NCBI GenBank assembly: GCA_964478165.1 | Contig: CAYZGU010000014.1 | Span: forward strand, 124,001-188,000 | DNA: 64,000 nt | Direction: 5' to 3' | From: CAYZGU01 sp964478165 | Lineage (GTDB): Bacteria; Poribacteria; WGA-4E; JAJDTR01 | Shown: positions 37,124-46,849 of the stretch, piece by piece | How the letters are laid out: the number at the start of each line of letters is the position of its first letter | Position numbering within the stretch: position 1 is the stretch's first letter | Translations under genes and position numbers: made by a program | Notes under the pieces: generated by a model | Seen by the model: only the letters and a program-made list of their open reading frames with translations | What the model was told of the DNA's origin: nothing | The model's database searches: none

Positions 37124-38203
37124 TTGGCTGATACTCATAATTTTCAAGCGAGCTACCTCCATGCAGTTACACGGGAAATATTTACGGCAGTGAACACACC
37201 GCGGTACATAGCCGACACGGTCGCCGGAATTCTGGTCAAAGCGAATCTCACTGGTCACGATTCGCACGGCGTGCTCCGCATTACGATGTATCTAGACTGG
37301 ATGGACCAGAAGCGATTACATCCTACTGCTGAGCCAAAAGTAGTAAAGGAAACTGACAATACACTGGTTGTCAATGGCGGTCACGGTTTTGGGCACTACA
37401 CGGCTCAGATTTCAATCGAAAAGCTGATTGAAAAGGCAAAGTCTCACAACGTGGCTTGCGCAAGCCTTGTTGATACCAGTCATATTGGACGTCTCGGAGA
37501 GTATACAGAAGTCGCATCACGCGCAGGATGCATTAGTTTAGTTACGCTTGGTATGGGTCAACAAGGTGCCTGGCCTGTTGTGCCATTCGGTGGCGCAGTT
37601 GGGGGCTTGGGAACAAATCCGTTTGCTGTTGGATGTCCAACGGGTGATAACTCACCGTTTGTGGCGGATATTGCTACAAGCGTCATTGCTGAGGGGAAAC
37701 TTCGTGTAGCCCGGAGCAAGAAGGTTGACGTCCCCGAAGGATACATTCTGGATAAGTACGGTAATCCCACGGTCAAGACCTCCGATTTTTATGAGGGTGG
37801 GTACTTGTTACCGTTTGGAGGCCACAAGGGCTATGCTCTGTCTCTGGTGACCTGCTTGCTGGGGGGCTTATCTCAGGAATTTAATTGCGAAAAAGGCCAG
37901 ATGTCTGGGGCGTTTATGCAAGTCATAAATGTGGACGCGTTTGCACCACTGGAGAAATATCAGCGGGGTGTTCGTGCGTTCTTAGACGGTATGAAGACGA
38001 CGCCTCCGGCCCCGGGTTTTGATGAGGTGATGGTTCCGGGTGACTTTGAACAGCGGTGTCGGAGTCATCGGTTAGTTAATGGAATTGAAATTCCCAATAC
38101 CATTCGTCAGAAAATCCAGGAGCATGCGGCTGACCTAAATGTGTCTATAGCTGAAGACATAGTAGAAGCGTCTGACATCGAGCGGTATCAACTTGAATTG
38201 TAG
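37124..38203 (+). CDS. Ldh family oxidoreductase, copy 1
   Basis: This 359-aa NAD(P)-dependent dehydrogenase belongs to the malate/L-lactate dehydrogenase (Ldh_2) family, unrelated to classical LDH. Blocks seen are NLTGHDSHGVLRI with the catalytic His, VDTSHIGRLGEY, VPFGGAVGGLGTNPFAVGCPTG, and LPFGGHKGYALSL. Members reduce 2-oxo acids such as oxaloacetate, sulfopyruvate, 2,3-diketogulonate or ureidoglycolate products. The start is TTG at 37124 after GGAGAAGGG. A close paralogue follows 76 nt downstream, so this is a tandem duplication. Substrate unknown. Confidence 0.9.
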   Translation: MADTHNFQASYLHAVTREIFTAVNTPRYIADTVAGILVKANLTGHDSHGVLRITMYLDWMDQKRLHPTAEPKVVKETDNTLVVNGGHGFGHYTAQISIEKLIEKAKSHNVACASLVDTSHIGRLGEYTEVASRAGCISLVTLGMGQQGAWPVVPFGGAVGGLGTNPFAVGCPTGDNSPFVADIATSVIAEGKLRVARSKKVDVPEGYILDKYGNPTVKTSDFYEGGYLLPFGGHKGYALSLVTCLLGGLSQEFNCEKGQMSGAFMQVINVDAFAPLEKYQRGVRAFLDGMKTTPPAPGFDEVMVPGDFEQRCRSHRLVNGIEIPNTIRQKIQEHAADLNVSIAEDIVEASDIERYQLEL

Positions 38204-38279
38204 CGCAGGAAAGGTTGGAGAGCTGTCTTCCAAGGTTTTGGTATTGCGAACGAAAAGCAAATGGGAAGGAGAACAATTC

Positions 38280-39359
38280 GTGGCTATAAATCTACAAGCG
38301 AGCTATTTGCACGCTATTACGCGGGAAATATTTGCATCAGTGGGTACACCTCGATTCATCGCAGAGATTGTTGCAGAAATCCTGGTCAATGCGAATCTCA
38401 CGGGACACGATTCGCACGGGGTACTACGTATTCCGCAGTATTTGGGACAAATCTCCAATAAGAAACTGAATCCTACCGCTGAGCCGGCAGTTGTCAAAGA
38501 GACGGCCAATACTCTCCTAATTGATGGGAACAAAGGGTTTGGACATTATACGGCCCAGCAAGCAATGCGGCTTGCGATTGAAAAAGCGAAGGCTGCTAAC
38601 GTAGCTTGTGCAAGTCTTCTCGATACCAGTCACATCGGCCGGTTGGGAGAGTACGCTGAAGTGGCCGCGCGGGCGGGGTGCATCAGCATCATTACGTTTG
38701 GTGTCGGTGGGGGTACAACTGATCGAGGGCGAGTTGTTCCTTTTGGAGGAGCGGTTGGTGGATTGTCCACTAATCCAATTGCCGTGGGCGCTCCAACAGG
38801 TGACGACGCACCGTTCGTATCCGACTTTGCGACGAGCGTACTTGCTGAGGGAAAAGTCCAAGTTGCAAGGAGTAAAAACGTCGATCTTCCAGAAGGCTGC
38901 ATCATCGATAAGCACGGTAATCCCAGTGTCAAACCTTCTGATTTCTATGATGGAGGATCCTTACTGCCGTTCGGGGCTCACAAAGGCTACTCTCTGGCAT
39001 TGATTACGTGTTTACTAGGTGGTTTGTCCGAAGAGATTAATATTAATGAGGGTCGCATGAGTGGTGTGTTCATGGAGGTCATAAACGTTGAAGCTTTCAC
39101 TTCGCTGGATAAATACCAGAAAGGTGTGCGTGCCTTCCTTGACGGTATGAAATCAACGTCTCCAGCGCCAGGTTTTGATGAAGTACTTGTGCCCGGCGAT
39201 TTTGAACATCGACTTCGTGGAGAGCGTCTCACGCAGGGGATTGACATTCCTGAAACTGTCTATCAACAGATACAAGCCGCCGCAAAGCATTTGAACGTCT
39301 CCTTGGCCGAGGAGGTTGTTGAACCGTCTGATATTGGACGTTATCAAACGCGTTCCTAA
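38280..39359 (+). CDS. Ldh family oxidoreductase, copy 2
   Basis: This 359-aa protein is clearly related to copy 1 over its whole length, roughly two thirds identical by eye, with all the same catalytic blocks (NLTGHDSHGVLRI, LDTSHIGRLGEY, LPFGAHKGYSL). Differences cluster in the cofactor/substrate loop GVGGGTTDRGR and the C-terminus. The start is GTG 38280, chosen because its N-terminus aligns with copy 1 and GGAAGGAG precedes it. Retention of both copies intact suggests different substrates or dosage. A decayed third copy lies just downstream. Confidence 0.9.
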   Translation: MAINLQASYLHAITREIFASVGTPRFIAEIVAEILVNANLTGHDSHGVLRIPQYLGQISNKKLNPTAEPAVVKETANTLLIDGNKGFGHYTAQQAMRLAIEKAKAANVACASLLDTSHIGRLGEYAEVAARAGCISIITFGVGGGTTDRGRVVPFGGAVGGLSTNPIAVGAPTGDDAPFVSDFATSVLAEGKVQVARSKNVDLPEGCIIDKHGNPSVKPSDFYDGGSLLPFGAHKGYSLALITCLLGGLSEEININEGRMSGVFMEVINVEAFTSLDKYQKGVRAFLDGMKSTSPAPGFDEVLVPGDFEHRLRGERLTQGIDIPETVYQQIQAAAKHLNVSLAEEVVEPSDIGRYQTRS

Positions 39360-39486
39360 GCCTATGTAAGTTTCCAAGTAAGTGTGGGAGTGCTTTGAGT
39401 ACTAGAGATGGTGTTTTAAGGTAAGAAAGGCACGGAATCTCGACTGAGAATTCGAAACGATGAACCAGTTAAGTCCATGTCCTTAA

Positions 39487-39641
39487 TGTGGATGTGGCGA
39501 ATGTTCAAGGAAGCGGGCACACTTGCTACAAAGAGTGAGATTGTCGACAGGGTTCTAGGCATACGGTTAACGCGAATCTCACTGGGCATGACTGACGTGA
39601 GAGGTTCATGTGTCGCGCAGTGTTTAGGCGAGGACTTGTAT
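39487..39641 (+). pseudogene. Remnant of a third Ldh-family copy
   Basis: Fragments in three frames match the N-terminal part of the two preceding Ldh genes: a piece ending EIVDRVL, then TVNANLTGHD, then VAQCLGEDLY corresponding to the R-QYLG-region. At DNA level GCGAATCTCACTGGGCATGA is nearly the same as the equivalent site in both neighbours. Only about 50 residues are recognisable, so this is a truncated, frame-broken duplicate. Confidence 0.7.
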
Positions 39642-40325
39642 TAGAGTGTCTAGATCGGTGTCTTAATTAGATCCTTCGACACGTCTGGATCTGCCAACTG
39701 GGGTGATTTCCGCCTGAGCGTCAGATTAGGTCGATTCCCAATGTAACAAATGTCAGAGATACTAAATGGTGCTACTCATGTATTGGCTTCTACCAACCTG
39801 TTTTACGACGTGGGTTTTTGGGAAATGAATGCAACTCGGCTGTCGGCAGGTGTTTTGAGATGCCTGACACGAATGTGAAATGACTGTGTCGGACTATACC
39901 AGTAAACGCGTTGTCAATCCTGCAATCGTTGCCAGAATGACTTAACGTGTACAATGTGTCTGAAATCGAGATCTGGAGGAGCTCAAGCGAAATTTTATTG
40001 AGTGACAGAGACTCATGAGAACTACCGTGCCAGTTTCGGAGAAGGGAATTCAATTTGGCAAAGATGTGCCAATCCAGTGTTGTCCATTAACAAGTTTCCA
40101 GAGACGGAGCTTAAACAGTTGGATTGTAACTCATACTATGCTTGTCTTAGGAAGTCTGCAAAGGGCTGATACATAAAGAATCAGCTGTGGCACAACGGGG
40201 TTTGATCCGCTCGATCTACATTTTACTGAAATGTTTGTTTTTTTGAGGAGCTGCTCGAGGGCTTCGTGCGTCGAAATAAGATTTGGAGTGTAGTTAAGAT
40301 ACGAGCTAGATTGATCGTGAATTAA
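39642..40325. other. Non-coding or degenerate stretch before the ABC ATPase
   Basis: Short frames on both strands (for example 39790-40053 on the - strand) show no known domain. No transporter permease or binding-protein fragment that would complete the following ABC ATPase is recognisable. Confidence 0.35.
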
Positions 40326-41411
40326 ATGGCAAGAAATAACGACTGCTTTCTTCAACTTGTGAAGGTCAGCCAAAACTTTGGCGGTATCGATGTTTTGAAG
40401 AGCGTTGATCTGTCAATCATTGACGGAGAATTTTTGACGATTCTGGGTGCAAGTGGTTCTGGTAAAACCACAATCCTTCGCCTGTTGGGTGGATTCCTGC
40501 AGCCGACGGCGGGGGATATCAGGTATCGGGGAGAGGTGATAAATCAAGTTCCACCCTTCAAGAGGCCATTCAACACCGTGTTTCAACATTACGCGCTTTT
40601 CCCGAATATGAATGTCTTCCAAAATGTAAGTTTTGGGTTGAAGATGAAGAAGATCGATAAGAAAATTATCCAGAAGAAAGTCTATGAAGTCATAGCTGTC
40701 CTAGGTTTAGACAAGTTACACAGTCGAATGCCAAACCAATTATCGGGAGGTCAACAGCAAAGAGTTGCACTTGCCAGGGCAATTGTCTGCGAACCGAAGG
40801 TTGTGTTATTGGATGAACCACTGGGCGCCCTGGATGCGGAGCTCAGGAAGCAGATGCAGGGTTTTCTAAAGGATTTGCAAAAGCAGATTAAGACTACTTT
40901 CGTTTTTATTACCCATGATCAAGAAGAAGCAATTGTCTTATCCGACAGAATCGCCGTGTTAAATAACCATCAACTTGAACAGATAGGGACTCCTGAGGAA
41001 ATATATTACAGTCCTAAAACTCCGTTTATCGCCAATTTCTTCGGTGAGAACAACATCTTAAACGGTTCCGTAAAAGCCATCGAAGACGGTGCGCTGATTG
41101 TCGAAACTCAAATCGGGATAATCCGGACAAGAAAGGCCGCCCATTATTGTATCGAAGACGAAGTTCTGGTTGCATTTAGGCCTGAGGATGTTGCGATTGG
41201 AAATCAGAGTGATGCACTGAAATTGTGGGTGAAGAAGGTAGATTTTACGGGTTCGTTGACACGGATACATCTTGTGAATCGCACACGAGAGCTGGGTGGT
41301 ATCAAGGTTCAGAGGATGAGCTCCGCCTTGGATGAAAGTTTCACAGTCGGCAAACAAATGGTTGTGAGCATCAGTCCAGATGTCTGCACGGTTTTTAAGA
41401 AAGGCACTTAA
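40326..41411 (+). CDS. ABC transporter ATP-binding protein, spermidine/putrescine (PotA) type
   Basis: This 361-aa nucleotide-binding subunit has intact Walker A GASGSGKTT, Q-loop FQHYALFP, signature LSGGQQQRVALARA, Walker B VVLLDEPLGALD and H-loop ITHD. The C-terminal regulatory TOBE-type domain includes FRPEDVAIG. It resembles PotA/FbpC/CysA-type importers. No permease or substrate-binding gene is adjacent, so it is an orphan or shares distant partners. Lys and Asn/Ile content is higher than in neighbours, a hint of transfer or a different mutational history. Substrate is inferred only from similarity to PotA. Confidence 0.9.
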   Translation: MARNNDCFLQLVKVSQNFGGIDVLKSVDLSIIDGEFLTILGASGSGKTTILRLLGGFLQPTAGDIRYRGEVINQVPPFKRPFNTVFQHYALFPNMNVFQNVSFGLKMKKIDKKIIQKKVYEVIAVLGLDKLHSRMPNQLSGGQQQRVALARAIVCEPKVVLLDEPLGALDAELRKQMQGFLKDLQKQIKTTFVFITHDQEEAIVLSDRIAVLNNHQLEQIGTPEEIYYSPKTPFIANFFGENNILNGSVKAIEDGALIVETQIGIIRTRKAAHYCIEDEVLVAFRPEDVAIGNQSDALKLWVKKVDFTGSLTRIHLVNRTRELGGIKVQRMSSALDESFTVGKQMVVSISPDVCTVFKKGT

Positions 41412-42059
41412 GTGAAGTCTCAATGGACAAATTTCGGGTAGTTCTGGTTCTCCGATTGGCGTTTCTCGTTTAGTTTTGGGGAAAATGTTGGTATGGAGTT
41501 TTTGGATGCAGCCTCAACGACCGTGTCACGTTCATTACAAAGAGAGTTTGGCCAAGTGTTGTTTTCGGGGCACGCGATCAGCATGTACTGCCGAAGTTAC
41601 GTACTTGCTAATTGGTCCTCTGATATCGAATGTTTGGGTGTGTATTGTGAGCCCGATGACGTCTTGGGGTTGATGAAAACCCTTTCTCTGAGTTAAATAA
41701 TTAAGGTCGATCTCCGGCGGTGCGAAGCCCGATCGCTGGCGGAGATCTTGCCGTTTGTAGGAATTTGGATTTTGGCGGACCAAAGTGAGAAGTGTCTTGC
41801 AAAGTTACCGAGTGACAATCGATGGTCCGGAACGCCGTAGGTGTTTCTTCAGGCTGCTGCGCGTTATGTGAAAAGTCATAGAGCGGATGTGAACAGTGGA
41901 TTTTCGCTGTTCGGTTCCGTCGAGACTGAGAAGATAGAAGGATCTATTCAAACTCTTTGTAAGACTGTAGTTCCGGAGTTTGCGAAAGACAGAGATTGGG
42001 AGAACAAGCTTGTGAGTTCCATGAACGGCTTTGGGTGTTTCGAGGTGAACAGCCGAGAA
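41412..42059. other. Stretch with short broken frames and one hairpin
   Basis: No intact gene is seen. Frames at 41493-41696 and 41841-42077 are protein-like but unrecognised; the second runs toward the uvrD fragment and may be its degraded middle part. An 8-bp inverted repeat GATCTCCG/CGGAGATC spans 41709-41747. Confidence 0.35.
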
Positions 42060-42440
42060 GAGGGAATCTCTGCTTAGCTGGATTACCAGAAAATAACCAG
42101 TAGCACCGATGAGACGGAGGTGAGATTCGACAAAATCACGCTGATGACGATTCATGCGGCAAAGGGAACTGAGTTCCCTGTTGTCATCGTTGCGGGTATG
42201 GAAAACGGTACTTTCCCCATCAGCCGCAGGCATCGTTCGTTGGCCGAGATTGAAGAAGAAAGGGGGGTTGTTCTATGTTGGAATGACACGTGCCAAAGAA
42301 CAGCTGTATCTCACCTCAGTTTCCCATTGCCGCGGGAATCGAGAGTGTTCGGCTTCAAGGGTTATTCGCGAAATCCCCGCGGACCGAATTCACCGATGGT
42401 CACCCCTTTTTGGAAGGCAGTAGATTATATGCAAACGAAT
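42060..42440 (+). pseudogene. UvrD/PcrA-type DNA helicase fragment
   Basis: The frame at 42120 gives DKITLMTIHAAKGTEFPVVIVAGMENGTFP and then EIEEER, motifs V-Va of superfamily 1 helicases. A run of six G near 42263-42268 shifts the frame, and the next frame continues as LFYVGMTRAKEQLYLTSVSH, motif VI. A stop lies upstream. The ATPase N-terminal half is absent, so only a C-terminal remnant of a uvrD/pcrA/rep gene survives. Confidence 0.8.
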
Positions 42441-42519
42441 CCATCTACGGAATATAATATTGTTAGCTTGATCCTAGTTGCCGGATTTTTCAACCAGCTG
42501 TTTTCGGGAGAAAAAAGAC

Positions 42520-43281
42520 ATGATTGACTTACAAAACAAAGTAGCACTCATCACTGGCGCCGCCCGTGGAATTGGACGCGGTTGCGCGGTTGAGATGGCA
42601 AAATGTGGTGCAGACATCATCATCAACGACTGCGCGAATCTTGATGAAGCAGCAGAGACTGAAGAAGTTATTCGTCAGCATGGACGACAGGCTATTTCCC
42701 TGGTGGGTGATGTTTCGGATCGTGAAGACGTCGAGCGAATCGTGCGCGAGGGAATCGATCGTTTTGGGAAAATCGACATTCTCGTAAACAACGCCGGAGC
42801 GAGTGTCAGAAATCCCTTCCTGAAAATCTCCACTACGGAAGCGGAGCGGACAATTGGTGTGTGTATGTGGGGGGTGTTCCATTGTAGTCAGGTAGTTGCT
42901 AACCACATGGTTCAGCGTGGTGCTGGCGGGAAAATTCTCATTATCAGTTCGGTTCATTCCTTTATTCCCTTTGGTGATTCTGTTCCTTATAATACCGCAA
43001 AAGCAGGAATCATAAACATGGGGAATACTATTGCCACGGAGCTTGCGCAACACCGAATTAACGTAAACGTTATTGAGCCTGGTTGGACGGATACACCCGG
43101 AGAGCGAAGGCACTCTTCGGAGGAGAAACTGCGAGAAGAAGCGACGAAGTTGCCCTTGGGACGCCTCGGAACAATTGAAGATATTGGGAAAGCCGCGGCG
43201 TTTCTCTGCTCAGATGCAGCAGATTATATTACTGGCGCTTCTCTTCGAGTTGATGGTGGCTTCTGGTTGCCCCGGTATTGA
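42520..43281 (+). CDS. SDR family oxidoreductase, FabG-like
   Basis: This 253-aa classical short-chain dehydrogenase has TGAARGIGRG, NNAGAS, the catalytic Ser in ISSVHS, YNTAKAG with the Tyr-Lys pair, and the C-terminal ITGASLRVDGGFW. The acidic residue after strand two (INDCAN) favours NAD over NADP. GGGAG precedes ATG 42520; an upstream extension belongs to the uvrD remnant. It may process a sugar, polyol or hydroxy acid. It faces the Ldh-family gene convergently. Confidence 0.92.
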   Translation: MIDLQNKVALITGAARGIGRGCAVEMAKCGADIIINDCANLDEAAETEEVIRQHGRQAISLVGDVSDREDVERIVREGIDRFGKIDILVNNAGASVRNPFLKISTTEAERTIGVCMWGVFHCSQVVANHMVQRGAGGKILIISSVHSFIPFGDSVPYNTAKAGIINMGNTIATELAQHRINVNVIEPGWTDTPGERRHSSEEKLREEATKLPLGRLGTIEDIGKAAAFLCSDAADYITGASLRVDGGFWLPRY

Positions 43282-43482
43282 CTCACAGAAGGGTTTAGGA
43301 AAAAAACACAGCAATTAGAAGATGGCGTAGTTTGCGCACTCTTTAGCGCTAACCAGCCCTTTGAGTGGAATCCGTGTAATCTATGTCACTTCCGTTTCTG
43401 GCTATAGGTCTCTAGGCGATGTTCTAGATCGACTTAATGGTGATTTTGATGCTCGATGTATGCCGGGCCACCATTTCTAGGT

Positions 43483-44526
43483 TTATGTCTGCGGTATAGA
43501 TACCCTGTGTGACGTTGCAATTTTGACGATACGATTCCATGTTTTTTCTTCTATCGGGATGCCTTCTCTCATGCGTTTTGCTCTGCATTGTGCCTCAGAT
43601 TCGCCGGGAACGTAGATTTCATCAACACCGGGGAGTTTATCTGACGATTTTACCCAATCAATCATATACTCAATTTCGCGAGTGAAGGCGTTGGAATCGA
43701 TAAAATCTGCTATCTTTATGGCTATCATTACGATTCCACTTCCGCCGCGCGTTGGTTCATCACGACTGCACCCGGCCCATGACAGCCCCCCCGCAATAGC
43801 ATCAATCATGAATCCTAAACCGAAGCCTTTATGTCCAAATTGAAAACCTCCAAGTGGCGTGACGGCGGTATCATTACGACTCTCAAATTCACGGGGATCT
43901 GTGACCGAGTTTCCTTCTGCGTCAATCAGCCACCCTTCCGGCATTTGTTCATTACGCGCGGCTTTGATGGCTATTTTTCCGCCAGCGACGACGCTCAATG
44001 TCATATCGAGGAGCAGCGGTTCGCCGTTCTTGCGGGGGGCTGAAATGGCGATCGGATTGGGCGGCAATCGCCGGGAGGTTCCTCCAAATGGGTGCATAAA
44101 TCGTGCTCCACCGTTTAGAAGAACAATACCAATCATCCCTTCTTCCGCGGCTTGTGTGGGGTAAGCTCCCATCCGACCAGCATGTCCACAGTTATGTAGT
44201 GCAACTGCACCGAGAGTGTGTGTTTTGGCTTTCTTGATTGCCAGACTCATGGCTTTCTTTGCTGCAACCATTCCTAGAGCATTATTAACGTTTATGACGG
44301 CACTCGTTGGTGTTTCACGAACAATCTCCATCCTGTCGGATGACGGTCCGACTTTCATGGTGTTGATATAGAAGTCAGTGCGTATTACCCCGTGCGAGTC
44401 ATGTCCCATGAGATTGGACTCGACGAGGTGGTTGGCCACGATTTGTGCATCCTCTTCAACGGCACCAGCGGACATATAAATATTGCAGACAAATTCTTTA
44501 AGCACTGCATGTGGAACGACAACCAT
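43483..44526 (-). CDS. Ldh family oxidoreductase, diverged paralogue
   Basis: This 347-aa member of the malate/L-lactate dehydrogenase family has NLMGHDSHGVIRT with the catalytic His, HNCGHAGRMGAYP, HPFGGTSRRLPPNPIAIS and FGHKGFGLGFMIDA. It is clearly more distant from the tandem pair than they are from each other. AAGGAGAC precedes ATG 44526; an upstream extension to 44574 lacks support. It and the SDR end tail to tail. The substrate is a 2-oxo acid or polyol of unknown identity. Confidence 0.9.
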   Translation of the reverse strand: MVVVPHAVLKEFVCNIYMSAGAVEEDAQIVANHLVESNLMGHDSHGVIRTDFYINTMKVGPSSDRMEIVRETPTSAVINVNNALGMVAAKKAMSLAIKKAKTHTLGAVALHNCGHAGRMGAYPTQAAEEGMIGIVLLNGGARFMHPFGGTSRRLPPNPIAISAPRKNGEPLLLDMTLSVVAGGKIAIKAARNEQMPEGWLIDAEGNSVTDPREFESRNDTAVTPLGGFQFGHKGFGLGFMIDAIAGGLSWAGCSRDEPTRGGSGIVMIAIKIADFIDSNAFTREIEYMIDWVKSSDKLPGVDEIYVPGESEAQCRAKRMREGIPIEEKTWNRIVKIATSHRVSIPQT

Positions 44527-45823
44527 GAAATGTCTCCTTGTGAAATCTGCTCTTTGGTTTAAGGTTGGAGTCAATTGCTGAACGAAGCGGGAATTGTTTA
44601 GTAATTGACGTAACTCTATCTACAGAAGTAGAAAAAGGACTGGAAAAATGAACCCTATTTGGTCGCAATCCTAACTGTGTTGTCAGAGGGATTGCGATTC
44701 GAGCCAACATTGGAACTTATATTCATTAGTAATATGTTACATTTGTATGAATGCGAGTAAACGGCTGTCGTCAAATAATCTCCGTGTTCTACTAACCTAT
44801 GTCCTGTCGATGTTGATTTGAGTTTTAGATTAGTTCTACATGGTTATCCAATGCTGTCATCAATCAGCGGTTGACAATTGGTGGAATCATGGGAAGATGG
44901 ACCGTGAAGGGGTTCATCATTATCTGTATCAATACCACTTGATTATTTCAATGTCAGCCGAATATCTGACATTCAAGTATCGCGCTGGGATTCTTTAGTC
45001 AACTATGGCCCTGGACGGTTCCATCCGAACGCTGTCGTGCGTGCATTAGCTTGTTATCGCCATGGACGATGCCAGAGCCTTGGTTACATTAAGAACCTCT
45101 ATGACGTCTGTTGTATATCCCATTTCTGTTGTTGCTAATTTGTTTTCCAGGCGATTTGCATCGAAAGGTTATGGGAGTCCCGTGCTGGCTCTTCGTGCCC
45201 CTCGATGTTCGACCAATCGCTGAATTGTCACAAGGCTTTTATTGTGACGAAATAGGTCTCTCACCTATTCGGGAGCACGATTGGTCGAGAATGAGTTTGG
45301 TATCTCTTTTTGAACCAAAGAGCATGAGCAGATTTGCCCAATCCCATTCAAACTCAAAATACCTACGCGTTCTCTTCTGTTGGTTCAAGTTTATAAGTAG
45401 ATGCGTCGTTCGGTCTGTATCTCGTAGCTTTCAGATACTTTTGCGTAAGAAGTCGGGAAATCATGCATCGGCCATTGCACCACCGCCTAACATAGACCGT
45501 TGGTTTATTTACTAGGGTCACGATTGCTCTCGTTCGGTATTCGGTTGTTTAATGTTGCCCACGAAAATCGTCTTCATTTTTCGTAAACGTGTTGCGGAAG
45601 GGTGGAAGGCCTCTGCGTGGAGCGACCATAGCATACACATCGTCTCGCTCAGTGGGTAATGATCTGACAGATTCGTCGTTTCCGCTAGTTAATATATATC
45701 AAATTCCACTGCTCCACATGTGTTGCAGTGTTTTGTACGTTAGAATGACGCACCGAATATTTACTGCGTTAATGTGTGCTAAATGTAAAGTTAAGATCTA
45801 CAGCTAACCCCTGTTGATTCTAT
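44527..45823. other. 1.3-kb stretch without a recognised gene
   Basis: Frames at 45111-45515 and 45589-45807 on the + strand are long enough to notice but have no ribosome site, no domain and unusual Cys, Phe and Ser content; they are probably chance frames. TTGACA at about 44873 has no matching -10. No hairpin stands out. Confidence 0.35.
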
Positions 45824-46849
45824 TTATGCATATCCTTTTCGAAAGAATTCTTTACATGCTTTAATGATTATATAAATATCTTCGTGTTTAATGTTGAGGT
45901 GTGTTGTTAGACGAATTCTGGTACCAGTGGAGATAAGAATTCCTGCCTTTCTCATGTGTTCTGGAAAACTATCTGTATGACATCTGTCGAATTCAATAAA
46001 CACCATGTTGGTTTGCATCGGCTGATAGTCAACTGTTAATTCGTCTATCTCATTGAGTCCTTCTGCAAGAAGAGCAGCATTTGCATGATCCTCTTCAAGC
46101 CTGTTGACATTATTTTTCAGAGCGAAAACGCCGGCGGCCGCAATTATGCCGGCTTGTCGCATTCCCCCGCCAAGGACCTTGCGCCAACGTCGTGCTATTG
46201 TTATGATCTCGTCCGTCGAACAGAGGATAGAACCGACTGGCGCACCTAAACCCTTGGACAGGCAGAATGACACAGAATCGAAGGCGTTTGCAATCTCATC
46301 TACAGGGATCTTGAGTTTCACCGCGGCATTGAATACACGAGCGCCATCGAGGTGTAGTTTAAGTGCATGATTCTTCGTGAACTTGCGTGCCTGCGTGATA
46401 TAATCAAGGGGTAAAGCGATTCCTGCCTGTGTGTTTTCAAGACACAACAGCTTGGTGCGCGCGTAGTGGATATTATCCGGTTTGATTAGCCCGGCGACCT
46501 TGTCCAAATCTAAGGTGCCGTCAGTTTCAAAGTCCAAAGGTTGCGGCTGGATACTTCCTAGTACTGCCGCCCCCCCACCTTCAGCTTTGTAAGTGTGGGC
46601 GTCTTGCCCCACGATATATTCATCACCTCTCAGACAATGGGACATTAACCCGAGTAGGTTGCTCTGCGTGCCGCTGGAGGCAAATACAGCGGCTTCTTTT
46701 CCGAGCATCTCTGCCGCTAGAGACTCTAGATGGTTGACGCTGGGATCCTCCCCATAAACATCATCGCCAACCTCTGCAGCCGCTATGTCTGCTAGCATCG
46801 CCTCTGTTGGTTTGGTGACTGTGTCACTCCTCAAATCGATGGCTTCCAT
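45824..46849 (-). CDS. ltaE: Low-specificity L-threonine aldolase
   Basis: This 341-aa fold-type I PLP enzyme cleaves L-threonine or L-allo-threonine to glycine and acetaldehyde. It opens with IDLRSDTVTKPTEAM, has FASSGTQSNLLGLM for cofactor binding, HLDGARVFNAA with the Asp that pairs with the pyridine nitrogen, and the Schiff-base Lys in SFCLSKGLGAPVGS. Length fits the family. AAAGGAAAG precedes ATG 46849. It stands apart from other genes. Confidence 0.94.
   Translation of the reverse strand: MEAIDLRSDTVTKPTEAMLADIAAAEVGDDVYGEDPSVNHLESLAAEMLGKEAAVFASSGTQSNLLGLMSHCLRGDEYIVGQDAHTYKAEGGGAAVLGSIQPQPLDFETDGTLDLDKVAGLIKPDNIHYARTKLLCLENTQAGIALPLDYITQARKFTKNHALKLHLDGARVFNAAVKLKIPVDEIANAFDSVSFCLSKGLGAPVGSILCSTDEIITIARRWRKVLGGGMRQAGIIAAAGVFALKNNVNRLEEDHANAALLAEGLNEIDELTVDYQPMQTNMVFIEFDRCHTDSFPEHMRKAGILISTGTRIRLTTHLNIKHEDIYIIIKACKEFFRKGYA

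Noticed and set aside
45111..45515. 134-codon + strand frame
   Set aside because: No ribosome site, no recognised domain, and odd Cys/Phe/Ser-rich composition; likely a chance frame.
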